DNA of 64,000 bases, taken from Sanguinoderma infundibulare. Lineage: Eukaryota; Basidiomycota; Agaricomycetes; Polyporales; Polyporaceae. A program made the position numbers and the translations under genes. The stretch lies in assembly GCA_032821775.1 (NCBI GenBank), contig JAVLRN010000009.1, positions 1,116,001-1,180,000 of the forward strand, in the 5' to 3' direction. The notes under the pieces were generated by a model. The model was given only the letters and a program-made list of their open reading frames with translations. It did not search any database and had not been told where the DNA came from. Below are positions 32,405 to 43,813 of this stretch, in pieces. Within the stretch, counting starts at the first letter, position 1; every line of letters begins with the position of its first letter.

Positions 32405-34140
32405 TCACGCAACCGGGGCCTCGTTTACCGGTTCCTCCTTCGAGCCAGTCTGGGCCCCGTTCTCGACTACCTTGTCCGCGGCTTCGTCGGGGGACGTGAC
32501 GGCCTCTGTAGCCTTGCCCAGGGACTCGGACGCGGGTGGCGTGGGCGGGATCACGACCACCCCAGGCAAGCGCTCTTCTGTGCTCTGTTGCGAGTCCGTG
32601 GGCGAAACGTCGGGTGTCGTCGCGGGCTGCGAGGTGGCTGGGGGGTCAGGGAAGTCCCACGGGCGGGGGACGAGCGCGGCGGGCATGATCCACGTTGCGG
32701 CGCAGACGACACCTTTGCCTTGGTCCTGGCCTTGGATCTGGCCGAACTCCATGTCGATGTAGGTCGAGATGTAGCGGATGAAGGGGAGGATCTCCGCCAC
32801 GCCGCCGTTCGCGACCGAGAGCGCGGTCAGGAAGTTGACGACCGTGTGGGCCACCGACGGGACGTTCTGCAGGAACGGTGCAAATGAGCATGCAACTAGA
32901 GGAATGAATTGGAAAGACGCATACACTGAGGAACTGCACAGACGTCTCAGGGATGACCACCTCCAAACCCCACCAGTCTGAAAACAGGGATGTCAGTCGT
33001 CTTGGCGAGTTACCGTGTGCATACCCACGTACAAGTAAGGACCGACATGCGATCCGTGGGCGGGTAGACACCTTCATGTGAAGGGAGGATGGTCTTGCCG
33101 GTCGCATAACCCAGAGCCATCAGTTGAGGGGTAATCTCCTCAACACCCTCGATGACAGCCTTCGCGGAAGGAAGAGCACCAGCCAGGAGACCAGGCTGGT
33201 CGCCAGCCTGCCCGAGCCCCCAGTTGGGCACCGAAATGAGGCTGACGACGTTGATATCCTTGAATATGCTCCTGAGCTTGTCCAACGACGTCGCAGTCAC
33301 GCTCGTGATACCGGTGACGGCATGGGACAGGTCCAAGCTACGCTCCCTGACCTTTGGGGATGCGTGCTGCACCTCCTCAACCTTGTCCAGCTTGGCGAAA
33401 TGCCGCTCCGTCGCCTCGGCTTCCGTGTACGGCAAGCAGACCGCGTGAATGGGCCCGCGCGAGAGTGCCGTGATCTCCTCGCCGGTGCTCGTCCTGCCCA
33501 CGACGACGGGCACGTCCGAGCTCGGGAGCTGTCGCAGGTGCGCGATGACCTTCTTCGCCTGCTTCGGCTCGAGCAGTTGAGATTTGACCTTCAGCATCTT
33601 CTGGGTGTGGCTTGAAGACGATGCGGTCACCGCGACCTTGGAGCTCTTGGGCAGCGCCGCAGACGGGGCAGCGAAGGGGCCGACGATGAGCTCGCGCACG
33701 ACGAGGGCAGACTCGCGCGCACGCTTGTCTGAGCGGGAGCGGAGGACCTGGCGTTCGACGTACTCCTGGCGGGCCGTCGCCTCCTTGGCGGCCTCCTCGC
33801 GCGCTGAGGGGAGCGCAGGCTTGCGGTCGTACGCGTTCTTGGGCTGGACGAGGGTACGCCACGAGAAGCGCTTCTGCGGCCGGGGTCGGGGCTCTGGTTC
33901 GGAGGACGCAACGGACGGTGTGCTCTGTTGCTCAACAGAAGGGGTAGGCACCTTCTCCAGCGTGGGGATCTCTACTTCGTCTGCTGGTGCACTCGTGGGT
34001 GGCGCGTCGCCTGCGGGCTTGGGCGCCGCTGCGACTTCGACAATCGTAGACGGTTTGAAAGGATCCGAGGGCAGGTTGGCCTCCACCGGGATGAACTCCT
34101 GCGGCTTTGCAGGGGGACTGGACCATAATCCGAAGACCAT
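32405..34140 (-). CDS. Unrecognised protein, conserved-looking core with disordered ends
   Basis: The start ATG is at 34138-34140 (MVFGLWSSPPAKPQEFIPVE). The first 100 residues are Pro/Ala/Glu-rich. A basic segment (YVERQVLRSRSDKRARESAL) then leads into an ordered alpha/beta core: KKVIAHLRQLPSSDVPVVVG, GPIHAVCLPYTEAEATERHF, SVPNWGLGQAGDQPGLLAGA, QLMALGYATGKTILPSHEGV. Two introns precede WWGLEVVIPETSVQFLS and NVPSVAHTVVNFLTALSVAN, and the C-terminus is again Pro/Glu-rich. Total about 530 residues. I recognise no domain and see no signal peptide. A TATA box lies about 105 bases upstream. Gene reality is well supported by codon use and splicing; the function is unknown. Confidence 0.7.
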
Positions 34141-34244
34141 TGTAGCTGCAAGACGGTTGGGTGGCGTTTAAGAATGAATGTAGCGTCTGGATGATCGGCG
34201 GAAAGAGAGGATGCGCAGCACCAGGCTCGCCGACGCAAAGCAGG

Positions 34245-34252
34245 CTTATATA
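34245..34252 (-). promoter_or_regulatory. TATA box of the 32405-34140 gene
   Basis: On the minus strand TATATAAG lies about 105 bases upstream of the ATG at 34140. Confidence 0.6.
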
Positions 34253-35486
34253 GACCAAAGACGGTGACGTTGACCTCTCCCAGGAGCAGACGGCACTGAG
34301 CTGGCGTGAAGAGAGGGCCAGACGGAGGCAGAGAGCGGGAGATGGCGACGGAGCTCCTCAGCACCGGAGCCCACCCCCGCGGCCAGGGCGCCCGCCCCTC
34401 CGCGATCACGTGAGACAGTTCCTTCGTGGCGTCGAATCGGGCCGCGTCTCGCTCCTTGCTGCCAGCCGCCATCTCCCCACCAACTGGCCCTCCCGCTCGC
34501 CAACACGGCCTATGACGGCATTCAATGGTCGTCAGGATACCGGTGCCCGTGAAACACCGACATACTCTGAGGAAGACAGGAATGGGATCAGCGACTCAAG
34601 ACTCCCTCATCTTGGTGCCATGACTGAGTAGTAGCAATGAGCTCGAAGGTGGGTGTCCTGCTGGTCCCTCGTCTATCGTAAAGCTAAGTGAAAGGTAGTA
34701 GATGCGCGATCGTGGCAGTGTGAGGCCTCGCCGTTGACACCTGTGGCCCCGGAGATCTATTCTCCAGGTCCCGGTGTCCAGGTATCAGCTCGAAAGTGCT
34801 CCCTCCTTCCAGTTTCGCCCAGGCAGGAATCACAGGAGTGGAGAGTCATTAATGTCCCACGAACCTGAGCTTTTCTACAACTACCGTCTCAGGGCCGGCC
34901 TCGCGTCACGCCCTCCACAAGCCGACTCCACTAAATGCGCCATATTTGACGGGACGCAGCATTGGCCATGGCATCTCTCGCGAGATAGCATTCCACAGAC
35001 GGCCCGGACTATACAAGTCATGTTATGCGAGGCCCACCTTCAGGGCTCAAAACCTTCACCAAGATTGGCGCTGTTTCGCTGACAGCGTCAGTCTGTCATC
35101 GGTCCCTTGCCCTTGCAAGGGGGTAATGGGCCCGAACGACATTTTGACCGTTCCTCCTCCTTGACATATTGTTCGGGTCTGGGATGGAAAGGTGTCTGGC
35201 GTTGACTCGACGTTGACCTCTTCCATGCCTTAGACAGCAGATTGTCAGAGTCCGTAAATTGTCCGTAATTGACACCGCAGTCATTGTAGGTCCAATGTCT
35301 GTCCGGCGGAAACATGCACCGGCTTCACGTGGCCCTGACTTACCTCTGCAGAATCAGGGACGGAAGGATGCAGTACGTGCTGAAGAAATCCGGCAGGAAC
35401 AACCCCGTACACTCACCCTTCAATCTCAGGGGTGTGTTTGGCGGCATTTTGGACGTTTGCAGGCTCCTTGTTCGCTCCGTCGAAGT

Positions 35487-35494
35487 ATAAAAGA
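35487..35494 (+). promoter_or_regulatory. TATA box of the 35604-37577 gene
   Basis: TATAAAAG lies 117 bases upstream of the ATG at 35604, followed by a CT-rich leader. Confidence 0.65.
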
Positions 35495-35603
35495 CCAGCA
35501 ACCGGCCATGATCCAGCAGCACTCAGCTACATCGATTCACTCGAGCTCCATCCACCTCTCGCACCTGCCACCTCTCGCCTTCCAAAACCGTCCCTCAAAC
35601 GCA

Positions 35604-37577
35604 ATGGCCACCAGGAAGCTTACTTTCAGGAGGTGACTGCTATGTCTTACAATCGCATATACGCATCGCGTTGACGCCTCCTGTAGCCGCGAGTTGGGCG
35701 ACAATCTCACCTTGATGCTCTGCTTCACTCCGCCCACCCCCGAGTTGTTTGTCAAGCAGTTCCCCCTTGCGTGGAAGTAAGTCCACTTTGAGTCTGCTCA
35801 ACCAACTATTAATCACCTGACATCTCTCGCCTTTCAGAGTCACTACCCTTGCCGCCACCGGTATGTAAGCCCAAGGTGGTGGACTGCCACGGCTGCTGAC
35901 CATCTGACGCGGCCCACAGGCAACTCAGTCTTCGACGTGACCTGGACTGCTGAGTGAACTATTCCTTATGCTCTATCATAGGATGTTTGGACTGACTTCT
36001 CCTCGTAGCTTGGGCTTTTCTGCCAGCCAGATTGGTGGCGGAGGTCTTGTCACGGCGGGCAACTACACGCCGATCCACGTCTGTGGCATACTTTCTACTA
36101 GTTTGTTTTGCCATGCTGACCGTAATCTTTAGGTGGGGGAGACCACGACTTTGCAGCTGAACAACTCGGTGTACCCTCCTGTCTACCACTTCACCGTAAG
36201 GTCAGGTTGTGGGGACTGTTTGTTGATACTGATAGGGCGTCTCTAGCACCCCACAGCTCGCCCAGGTGTCACGACTGTGCAGGCGGTCAACGGAATCAAC
36301 GGCCCTACTTCCATCGGTCTCGGTACGTGCTGCCAGTCCCCGTGCAATGAGGCCGATGTGAACATCCCACTATTGACCAGGTTTCATCACCGATATCAAC
36401 ACTGATCGGGAGGAGATGCAGAACGCCATCGTGTATCCCAGCGTCGGGTGAGCTTACTTCATATCTCCACAACGAACCCAGCTCTCAACTACTATTGCTG
36501 CGCAGCTCTGGCCTCGCCGTGACTGGCGAGTTCACGCCGATCCTTAGCGCATACATCGCCATGGACTACAGGGAGACGCAGATGCTCAAGGCCGACATCC
36601 AGGGCGTCACGCCGATCTGGTCCGACAACCTCATCAGTCTCGGCCCGCACACGACGATCTTCGTGAAGAAGAACGCAGCCGGGGGATACAACGGCGTCGT
36701 GATGTCCCTAGCCGAGGCGCACGATAGCGAACTGCCCATGTGGAAGAGCATCGACGCCGGCTTGCTCGCTGGGAAGGTAAGTAATCGTTTATTGTCGACC
36801 CTGTCGAGTGAGAGAGCGTCTCACTGGGATGCTGCAGCGCGCCTTCAACGCGACGCTGTCCTTCTCCAGCATTGACGCCGTCCCCCGTGGCCTGAAGGCC
36901 ATCGCGAACCAGCTCCTCAGCAACGGCTACTCCGTCAAGCTGACCGTCAAGGTTCGTCATCGCCCTGTCCTAGTGTCTTCCTCGTCCTCTAACAGTCGAC
37001 ACTCATCAGGACGGCGACACCGACGCGCGCATCAGCCTCGGCCTCCCCTTCGGGACGAGCTGCAACCAAGCAGAGAAGGAGGTGGCCGGCATCGTCGAGA
37101 GCTACGGCTTCCCCGCCCGCGCGGCGATCAAGGAGCGCTCCGGGGAGCTCAGTGTCTACCTTGCCGGTAGCTTCTCGTACTGGGCGGACATCAACCCGGC
37201 CTCCCCTGAGTGGTACACCGGCGGCAAGGTACGCCCGATTCCGATCCCGTCACAGTGTGTCGACATCCTCAGCTCACTGTCCGTCTCTGCAGCGCCCCGG
37301 GTATGATGGCGCTAGCCATGGGGGCAGAGTCGCGAACGGGGTGCCTGACGACGTGTTCAACGGTGTCGGCAACTTGAGCGTTGGCAACTTTCCGGACTAC
37401 ATTGGCAGCAATGGGAACCTGACTCCTGGTAGGAACGAGAACGGCAACCCTCCGTATTCCCCCGCCCTGCGTGGAAGTGACGCTGCCTCGGTCTCTACTG
37501 CAACCGGCTATGGCAAGACCCGCACGCTCGGAAGGAAGGTGTCCACTATGAGCCTTGCGACTTCTTCGATTGCCTGA
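35604..37577 (+). CDS. Unrecognised protein in many small exons
   Basis: At least eleven exons with GT-AG introns join to one frame of roughly 430 residues: MATRKLTFRSRELGDNLTLM, TPPTPELFVKQFPLAWKVTT, ATGNSVFDVTWTADLGFSAS, YTPIHVGETTTLQLNNSVYP, PVYHFT, TVQAVNGINGPTSIGLGFIT, SGLAVTGEFTPILSAYIAMD, GPHTTIFVKKNAAGGYNGVV, RAFNATLSFSSIDAVPRGLK, DTDARISLGLPFGTSCNQAE, ERSGELSVYLAGSFSYWADI and a Gly/Asn-rich tail. No signal peptide or membrane helix is seen. The pattern of alternating strands suggests a beta-rich cytosolic protein. I do not recognise a family. The start is the first ATG after a TATA box and leader. A role cannot be inferred from the neighbours. Confidence 0.7.
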
Positions 37578-38414
37578 AATTCGGCGCCGCGATGCATACT
37601 GATGCACTGACGCTTATCGTTCAAAGCCCGTAGCCTCCCAGTCACACAAAATATGTTGATTCGCATAATATCTCCTGTATTATATCTCGTGCAACGTAAT
37701 CCATCGAATCTCATTACTGTGTTTGCTCTGCCACGTCCCATATTGCGCTACCGGGTTGGTGTCTAGTGACACATTTCCGCAAACTGCGGGCATTTGGTGT
37801 CGACGTCGTATGGTCTTGTTCGTTCCCTGCGTTGTCGGAGTCAGACACGCAATGCTCGTTTTGTATTCGTCAGACCCGCTCGACGGCAGAGTCTCGACTC
37901 CGAGTCGGCCCTCCCCCAGACGTCCACGCTCTATGCGATCCGACCTCCCCGCCGGCGGCGGAGATGGGTGAATAATAGGAACAGCGCCCTTCTGCTTCAT
38001 TCATTCATCCGCTGTGTCTGAGTCGATTGGGGGGCTTCTAGGATATTTGGAAACCTAATATACGCATGGACAGTATTTCGATCCGCCAATCGATTGACGG
38101 AGGAAGCCAGCTGAGCTTGAACTTGGTTGTCGATGGGCGACATAGGCTTGCTCTCGAAGCATTTTATCAGGAGACAAGTAAGCGCTAGGTATCCCCTGAG
38201 AGACGATCATTCTCAACCAAATGGCAGTGCGTGCTGAGAGTGTGACTGTCGCGTGAGGCGTGAGATTTGTTCTCACGCTTGGTGACGCGACGTGACGGTG
38301 TGACGGTCGCGGTTGAACGGTCGCCTTGCGCTCATCATCCATTGACCACGGCTTTCGACGGGTCGATACACAGCGGTTTGCAGATTCAAGGCCCTACGTC
38401 CGCTAATCCCTCGA
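37578..38414. other. Intergenic region upstream of kinase-like copy B
   Basis: No gene is supported over about 840 bases; short frames only. Confidence 0.4.
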
Positions 38415-40015
38415 ATGACCGTCATGCTATCACGGAACAACTCAGACACTGAAGTAGGATGCGCCTCTGGCCTGGAAGACAAAGCGTTACTCCCAACTGT
38501 GAGTGTCCTACACTATCACAAACCTCCCGGTAACTTGGTCTTGGATAATCTCACATGCGATGTAGTTACAACATGCAACCGTTCAGGGCAGCCACTTCGA
38601 CGGAGACTACATGAGACCCTTTTGGAAAGGCTACCGAGCCTGGTTCAGCACATTCGGCATCTCGTTGTACGAGATACGCATCACAAGTCCGCGGATATGC
38701 ATCGAAAGATGGTCTCCACCACCATTCACGTCTCCTGCTCATTTTCCATTCGCCGTCCGCCTCCGAAGCCGCTCCACCACCCCGGTAATCGGCAGGACGG
38801 TTCGGGTATGTCCTTTCTCTTTTGACCCATTTTCTTGCTGACCGCCCTGAAGTCCAGGTTTGGCATCGGACAGGACGCCGCAGGGCACGACATCTTTATC
38901 AAGATAACCGACAAGAATTCCGAGGAACGCCGCATCAACCAGTACCTTCTCGATCTCGCCAAGGCAGCCAAGTCGGAGCCTTGTCCACATGCTCTCCGTC
39001 CAGTGGATGTCCTCGATTCACCATATCATTTTTCGTTTGTTGTCATGCCTTGGTACGTTCTAAGCCTGTGGTTTTTCTTCAGCGTGCTGATGTACACAGT
39101 TGGGGAGGGACTTTTTACCCAGAAGACTTCACTTCCATGCGTCTCGTCTTGGTGTACATCAAATGCCTCTTGCAAGTACGTCCTTCTACCTTCGTTACAT
39201 ACACGTGGTATAACAATTATTTCAGGCGCTATCGTTTTTACATGAGCACCGAATTGCTCACAGGGTACGCCGCGCCTTATAACCGGGCATTTCCCCTCTT
39301 GACCATCCCATTAGGACATTCGCGAATCGAATATTCTGGTGAATGGATATTGTCCAGAATTAGACGACAGCGAGTGCAAGACCGTCATCAAGGATCATTT
39401 GAACTCACCTGACCTTGCCTTCTGCTTATTTGATTACGATCATGCCGTTCAACTGCCCCGTCACGTATCACTGAAGGACTGCCGCCGCCCGTCTTCAGAA
39501 GGAGAACGTGGATCGTTTGAGTATCATCCTCTGGACATCTCGCTGGGGGAGGTGCACTACAATCCTTTTGCATTCGACGTGGGTTGTTTGGGTGTGATGT
39601 TTCTGTACCACTTCTCCGTGAGTGGCGTCCTGTACCTTCGGTTTCAACCTATTCTTACGGTTACTTACAGGAGGCGATTCGAGTGGTGCCAGAGCTGGCT
39701 CCTCTTTTCGCCGGGATGTCGACACATGTTGTCGGTCAACGTTTCACGGCGGCTGAAGCACTGGCTTTCTTCGACAGGCATATGGCTTACCTGCCAGAGC
39801 CGATACAGTCGTCGCCAGTGGCTCTGAAACCCAGCTGGGAGGTTTTACACAACCCGGACCTTTATTGGTCTATTCTCAGCCCCGAGGATCGCTGCGTTTG
39901 GCGTGAATATCGCGTTCCTCCCAGATCCTGGGTGCAGAGGTTGTTGATCTGGGTTGCGGGTCATCAGATGGGATGGAAGCTTCTCCGATCTGTCCGCCAT
40001 TTTTTGTACATTTAG
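38415..40015 (+). CDS. Fungal protein-kinase-like protein, copy B
   Basis: The start ATG is at 38415 (MTVMLSRNNSDTEVGCASGL); a phase-0 intron joins LLPT to GSHFDGDYMRPFWKGYRAWF. The N-lobe is FGIGQDAAGHDIFIKITDKN, EERRINQYLLDLAKAA, FSFVVMP. The catalytic loop is ALSFLHEHRIAHRD (intron inside) DIRESNILVN, with Asp and Asn present; the DFG position reads LFDYDHAVQL. The C-lobe has YNPFAFDVGCLGVMFLYHF and ELAPLFAGMSTHVVGQRFTA, with a long helical tail ending RSVRHFLYI. All main blocks and intron positions match copy A (15088-16674), e.g. MRPFWKGYR versus MIPFWDAYR and PFAFDVGCLG versus PFAFDVACLG. Substrates are unknown. Stop TAG 40013-40015. Confidence 0.8.
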
Positions 40016-40434
40016 CAGAATGGAGATCCCTTTGCGTATAATATGACTCGCCTCGCCGCATACCAGTGAAATGGACCCCTGCTTCTCCAGATGTACCTAT
40101 CAGGCAGGACATCTTGTCTGTTGGAGGATACTGTTGCCGCAGGTGCCATCCACAGTTCCGGTGTAACTCGAATCTTACAAATACCGATCAGAAGCATGGA
40201 TGGAAGACAGAATGTGGTGAGCGACTTCATCGTCCCCCTCATTCTGTTTTGGGATCCTGACTTGACTCGGAACTTGTAGACGCCTTTGGCCGCGACATGC
40301 GTGTCCAAGTCGAGAGGTCTGGGTCCTATCCGGAGGGCTTTTCGACATATAAAAGCCGCTGCAGTTTTCAGGCGAGTCCGCAATTCTTCAGATCGCCCTC
40401 TCAGGATCCTCTTGCACTATTGTTGTCCCTTGAC
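40016..40434. other. Spacer between kinase-like copy B and cassette partner B
   Basis: This 419-base stretch contains the TATA box at 40348. A short open stretch near 40070-40260 has no motif. Confidence 0.45.
40348..40355 (+). promoter_or_regulatory. TATA box of cassette partner B
   Basis: CATATAAAAGC, with GGGTCCTATC about 25 bases before it; the same two elements occur upstream of partner A on the other strand (14616-14623). Confidence 0.7.
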
Positions 40435-41482
40435 ATGAGTTATCTTCCTCGCACCTCCGCTCAAGGATCCATGGCAGGGGCTCGCAGTAATGTGACCACG
40501 CCGACATCGCGTGCCGTCAGACCAGAGGATGAAGGCAGGCTGTCCTACAAGGTCCGTCTTCCGTCCGCTTCTCCCGTGTATGCGGCCCCGTACTGATGAC
40601 GGCATGCGTAGCCCTCCCAGTTGCCGTGGGTGAAGCTCACCTGGGACGCAGAGCCTAATGCCGGTTTCTATTCCGGACGGTCTGTCCAAATCTACGCTGC
40701 GCAACAGGTCATGCCGAGCCCTACTCAGGCGCGTTTTTGTCGTAGTAATTCTGGCTTTGAATGGAGGAGCTGACTTCACATTGTAGTACCAAGGTCAGGT
40801 TGCGCTGTGGCGTGGCGACGACCACGATACTGTTTATCGCTTCCGGAAGCGGCACAGGGTGAAGACGATCCGCGTTGTGCAGACGTCCTTCCCGGTCCCG
40901 CACATCAAACTCTTGACCAACCGTCCCGGTAAAGATCATCGTCCGCTTGCCACATGCAAGTATGGGCCAGCGCGCTATCGCACGGATAAAGAGTCAGTGG
41001 TACGTAGCTCCCGCCAAGTTCGCATGTGTTCCTATTGTGAGCTCATTACCATGGCGTCTGTCTAGTTCTACCTCACTGAGAAGATCAACGTCACCTTCCA
41101 TGGCGTCCAACTGGAGGTCCCAATGTATTATGGCGTTACACTCTTCGAGCCGGTGTCACGCCACGTATGTGTTACTGCTATCGTCCAAACCTTCACCATG
41201 GAACTTATATGATTGTAGCGACGCCCTGGGGATAAACTCGCCGGCTTCAATCCAAACAACATGTTCTACATCGCCAATGTCTATATCGAAACCGGCGACA
41301 TCGCATTCGAGCCGTGCAGGTGGCCTAGCCAAGCCACGGGCTTCGAACGCCTTGATGCTACCAAGGTGGCAGCTCTCACGGCGCCGCAACGCAATGTCCG
41401 TCCGCGTGTTGTATCTGCTGATGAAATACGTCACGATCTCCGCAGCGAAGGGTCGACGTATATCAAGGACTTGAACGAGTAG
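40435..41482 (+). CDS. Unknown protein, cassette partner B
   Basis: Five exons give about 262 residues: MSYLPRTSAQGSMAGARSNV..., PSQLPWVKLTWDAEPNAGFY SGRSVQIYAAQQ, YQGQVALWRGDDHDTVYRFR KRHRVKTIRVVQTS..., FYLTEKINVTFHGVQLEVPM... and RRPGDKLAGFNPNNMFYIAN... ending TYIKDLNE. No signal peptide or membrane segment is seen. The first 170 residues share exon structure and short motifs with partner A (P-W exon start, F-x-x-G-x-x-V, Y-x-GQ, a late beta-rich exon), but the C-terminal exon is unique here. Family not recognised. It lies 419 bases behind a kinase-like gene on the same strand, mirroring the arrangement at 13.8-16.7 kb. Confidence 0.65.
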
Positions 41483-42038
41483 ATCCTTTGGGCGATCATA
41501 GCAACACACGTTTGAATGGGGTTTTTGTCGTGCTATTACATTTCTGTTGTTCCAGATTAGAAATTGCGTGTTGTATGTGTCTGCGAATCTCGGATTTCGA
41601 GTGTTAACCTTGTGCTCAACATCCTGAACATTGCCCACCTCTTCACAACACGCAGTATCGGTTCCGTCAGGGCGCCAAGGTGTTCACGTACCACATCGTT
41701 AAGACGAAGCCCGTCAACTATCTGGAGCTGTTTCTCGACAGGCCGTCGCTGAATGGTAGGCCGATTGATTAAGTGCAAGACTGGACCGGAATATATGTGG
41801 CAGCACTAGATACAACACAAAGGATCGTACTTGGAAGGAAACGTAGCGCAGTGGTTAGGATCTCGTATTTTAAATACGTAACGGATGCTTCAACGATGCG
41901 TCACATGTGTGTAAATAAGCTGAGCACAGCCCAGGCGTATACTATAGAGCAAGGCAATTGTCTGAACGAATCGGGAATCAAGTAAGCAGGACCAGGCAAG
42001 ACCGGATCGCGGCCGCAAACCGAGCCCCATGATATCAT
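41483..42038. other. Intergenic region with gene remnant
   Basis: It holds the one-exon remnant at 41656-41772 and a tRNA-like but non-folding segment near 41840-41910. Nothing else is seen. Confidence 0.45.
41656..41772 (+). pseudogene. Remnant exon related to cassette partner B
   Basis: After an acceptor-like CACGCAG the frame reads YRFRQGAKVFTYHIVKTKPV then NYLELFLDRPSLNGRPID and a TAA. This resembles exon 3 of the gene just upstream (VYRFRKRHRVKTIRVVQTS, HIKLLTNRPGKDHRPL). No start or other exon can be attached, so it looks like a truncated third copy. Confidence 0.5.
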
Positions 42039-43319
42039 CTAGCCACGCCGGTCCTTCCCCACCGCGAAGCTCTCCCGAATCCCAGATCCCAGTTCAATCC
42101 TATCAACCCACTCTGCGCGACACGCGTCCTCCCAAACCTGATGCTTCGCTCGCTCACCTTCTGTCCAATACAAGCGCGTGTCGGGAGTGAGCTCGCAAGC
42201 TGCCCACAACTCCTTCATGGCGTCCGCCAGCATGCGATATCCTTTGCGCGACGTGTCGCACTGCGCTCCGAGGGGCGGCGGGATCGAGTGCACCTCGACG
42301 CGGCGCAAGCGCGGCATCGCAGGCGGTCCCACGCGAACGTTCATCTCGGGCTGATCCAGGAACAGCGGCGCGTGCGAGGGCGCGACGGCATCGTCTTGGC
42401 CGTCGGCGCGCGGGATGTCCAGCGCGCCGCGCAAGAAGGCGGCGACGCAGCCGTGGGACCCGTGCGTGTACGTCGCGTTGGAGACGCGGAGGTGCGCGAG
42501 GCGGGGGGCGAGGCGCGGGAGGTGGACGAGCGCGTCGCGCAGCGTCCAGTCGCGGTGGCGGCCGCAGATGATGTGCAGGCGTTGGAGCGCGGGAAAGCGC
42601 GCGACCGCGTCCTCGGGATGGCCGAGCGATCGCGTCGCAAGCATCGCATCGGAAGGTTCAGCAGCCTCCACGGCCAGGTGCACGGGCGCGTGTGACGCGC
42701 CAGAAGCGGACGGCGATGATCCGCTAGCTTGGCGGGTATCGGGCAGGTCTTCATTCAAGATGACCGTGATACCCATGAGAAGGGTAAGTTGGCGCAGCCG
42801 CGGAAGTCGGTGACGGATCGGGGGGATAATGAATGCGTCCGACTGCAAGAGCGCGAGGGTCTCGAGGTGGGGGCCGACCAGGTCAAGCAGAGTCGGGACA
42901 ACGACGGCGAACTCTCTGTCCCATGCGGCTTTCTCCTGCTCGCGCGCTCGTCGTGCCTGATACCATGCATCGGCCACCGGGGGGTTCGCGGCATAGACGG
43001 CATCGGCTCGACTCGACTCCGAACTTGATTCGTGCGAGGGAGAGTGTGAGAACGATAGCAGAAGATGGTGAACTTTCGGTTCCTTGCCGAGGCTGGTGGT
43101 CGTGCGTGCCGTGTACGCGAGGAATCCTTCGATTTGTCGAAGTGAGGTGAATGCGAGGGAGTGAAATCGGGCGGATTGCGACGCGTCATGGAAGAATGTG
43201 GAGACCAGAGCTAGAGAGTGGCCAGTGTAACCTCCGTCGGCGCACGCGTGCAAGAAGATGTCCTGCCAAATCTCGAGAGGTAGACGGTTCAGTGGCTGGG
43301 TAGTGGTTCTGTTGCGCAT
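42039..43319 (-). CDS. F-box protein
   Basis: A single exon of 426 residues, ATG at 43317-43319. The N-terminus QPLNRLPLEIWQDIFLHACA is the F-box, with L-P-x-E-I-W-x-x-I-F; it is followed by SLALVSTFFHDASQSARFHS, the usual continuation in fungal F-box proteins. The rest is Leu-rich (LDLVGPHLETLALLQSDAFI, LPRLRQLTLLMGITVILNED, FPALQRLHIICGRHRDWTLR, LPRLAPRLAHLRVSNATYTH), consistent with a degenerate leucine-repeat substrate-binding region. The expected role is a substrate adaptor of an SCF ubiquitin ligase; the target is unknown. The lack of introns is typical of this expanded family in mushroom-forming fungi. A CTTATAAGG element about 50 bases upstream may be its TATA box. Confidence 0.85.
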   Translation of the reverse strand: MRNRTTTQPLNRLPLEIWQDIFLHACADGGYTGHSLALVSTFFHDASQSARFHSLAFTSLRQIEGFLAYTARTTTSLGKEPKVHHLLLSFSHSPSHESSSESSRADAVYAANPPVADAWYQARRAREQEKAAWDREFAVVVPTLLDLVGPHLETLALLQSDAFIIPPIRHRLPRLRQLTLLMGITVILNEDLPDTRQASGSSPSASGASHAPVHLAVEAAEPSDAMLATRSLGHPEDAVARFPALQRLHIICGRHRDWTLRDALVHLPRLAPRLAHLRVSNATYTHGSHGCVAAFLRGALDIPRADGQDDAVAPSHAPLFLDQPEMNVRVGPPAMPRLRRVEVHSIPPPLGAQCDTSRKGYRMLADAMKELWAACELTPDTRLYWTEGERAKHQVWEDACRAEWVDRIELGSGIRESFAVGKDRRG

Positions 43320-43813
43320 CGTAGGGAGGAATGGGGATTACCGTCTGAGACCGTTCCTCGCAGCTTGGTCGCCTTATAAGCCAAGGCGAATGCGACATCA
43401 GACTGCTGAAGGCACTGGATGGACATATCCGCTGAGCCGATCATTAATCATACTAGATCCTATTGCTGAGATCATGGTCTCTATGTCCGTGGGCAGGTGC
43501 GTCACATCGTTACGCCGAGACTGGAATCCAATAGGGGAAATGGCCGTCGAGTCCGAATCACTATGCTTCCAATGTAGCACAGCACCGCCTTGATGCGCCA
43601 GGAGGCGGCCAGATTTGTCGGCGTCGCTCAATTACCAAGGGGAACCGGCCCACCCATGCTTATGTCCGAGAGAGAATGTTTCAATGAGACTGCCGAGACT
43701 CGAACGGAGCGGGGGAGCATCGTAAGTGAGGATCAACCTACTACAAATTAGTACCGACATACGAAGACAGTGAGGTCAATGGCAAGTATGATCGGAACGA
43801 CGAGCCTTTCTCT
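43320..43813. other. Intergenic region
   Basis: The F-box gene promoter (TATA-like at 43371) and the 3' flank of the MBL-fold gene; no gene is supported. Confidence 0.4.

Larger units (their letters stand above)
34141..35603. other. Divergent intergenic region, 1.46 kb
   Basis: It lies between two divergently transcribed genes. Apart from the two TATA boxes (34245 on the minus strand, 35487 on the plus strand) I see only short frames without motifs. Confidence 0.45.

Noticed and set aside
41836..41912. tRNA-like segment with A-box-like TAGCGCAGTGGTTAGGATCTCG and an anticodon-arm-like hairpin around ATTTTAAAT
   Set aside because: The acceptor ends do not pair, the D stem mismatches, and the T arm has a nine-base loop; at best a tRNA relic, so not annotated as a tRNA.
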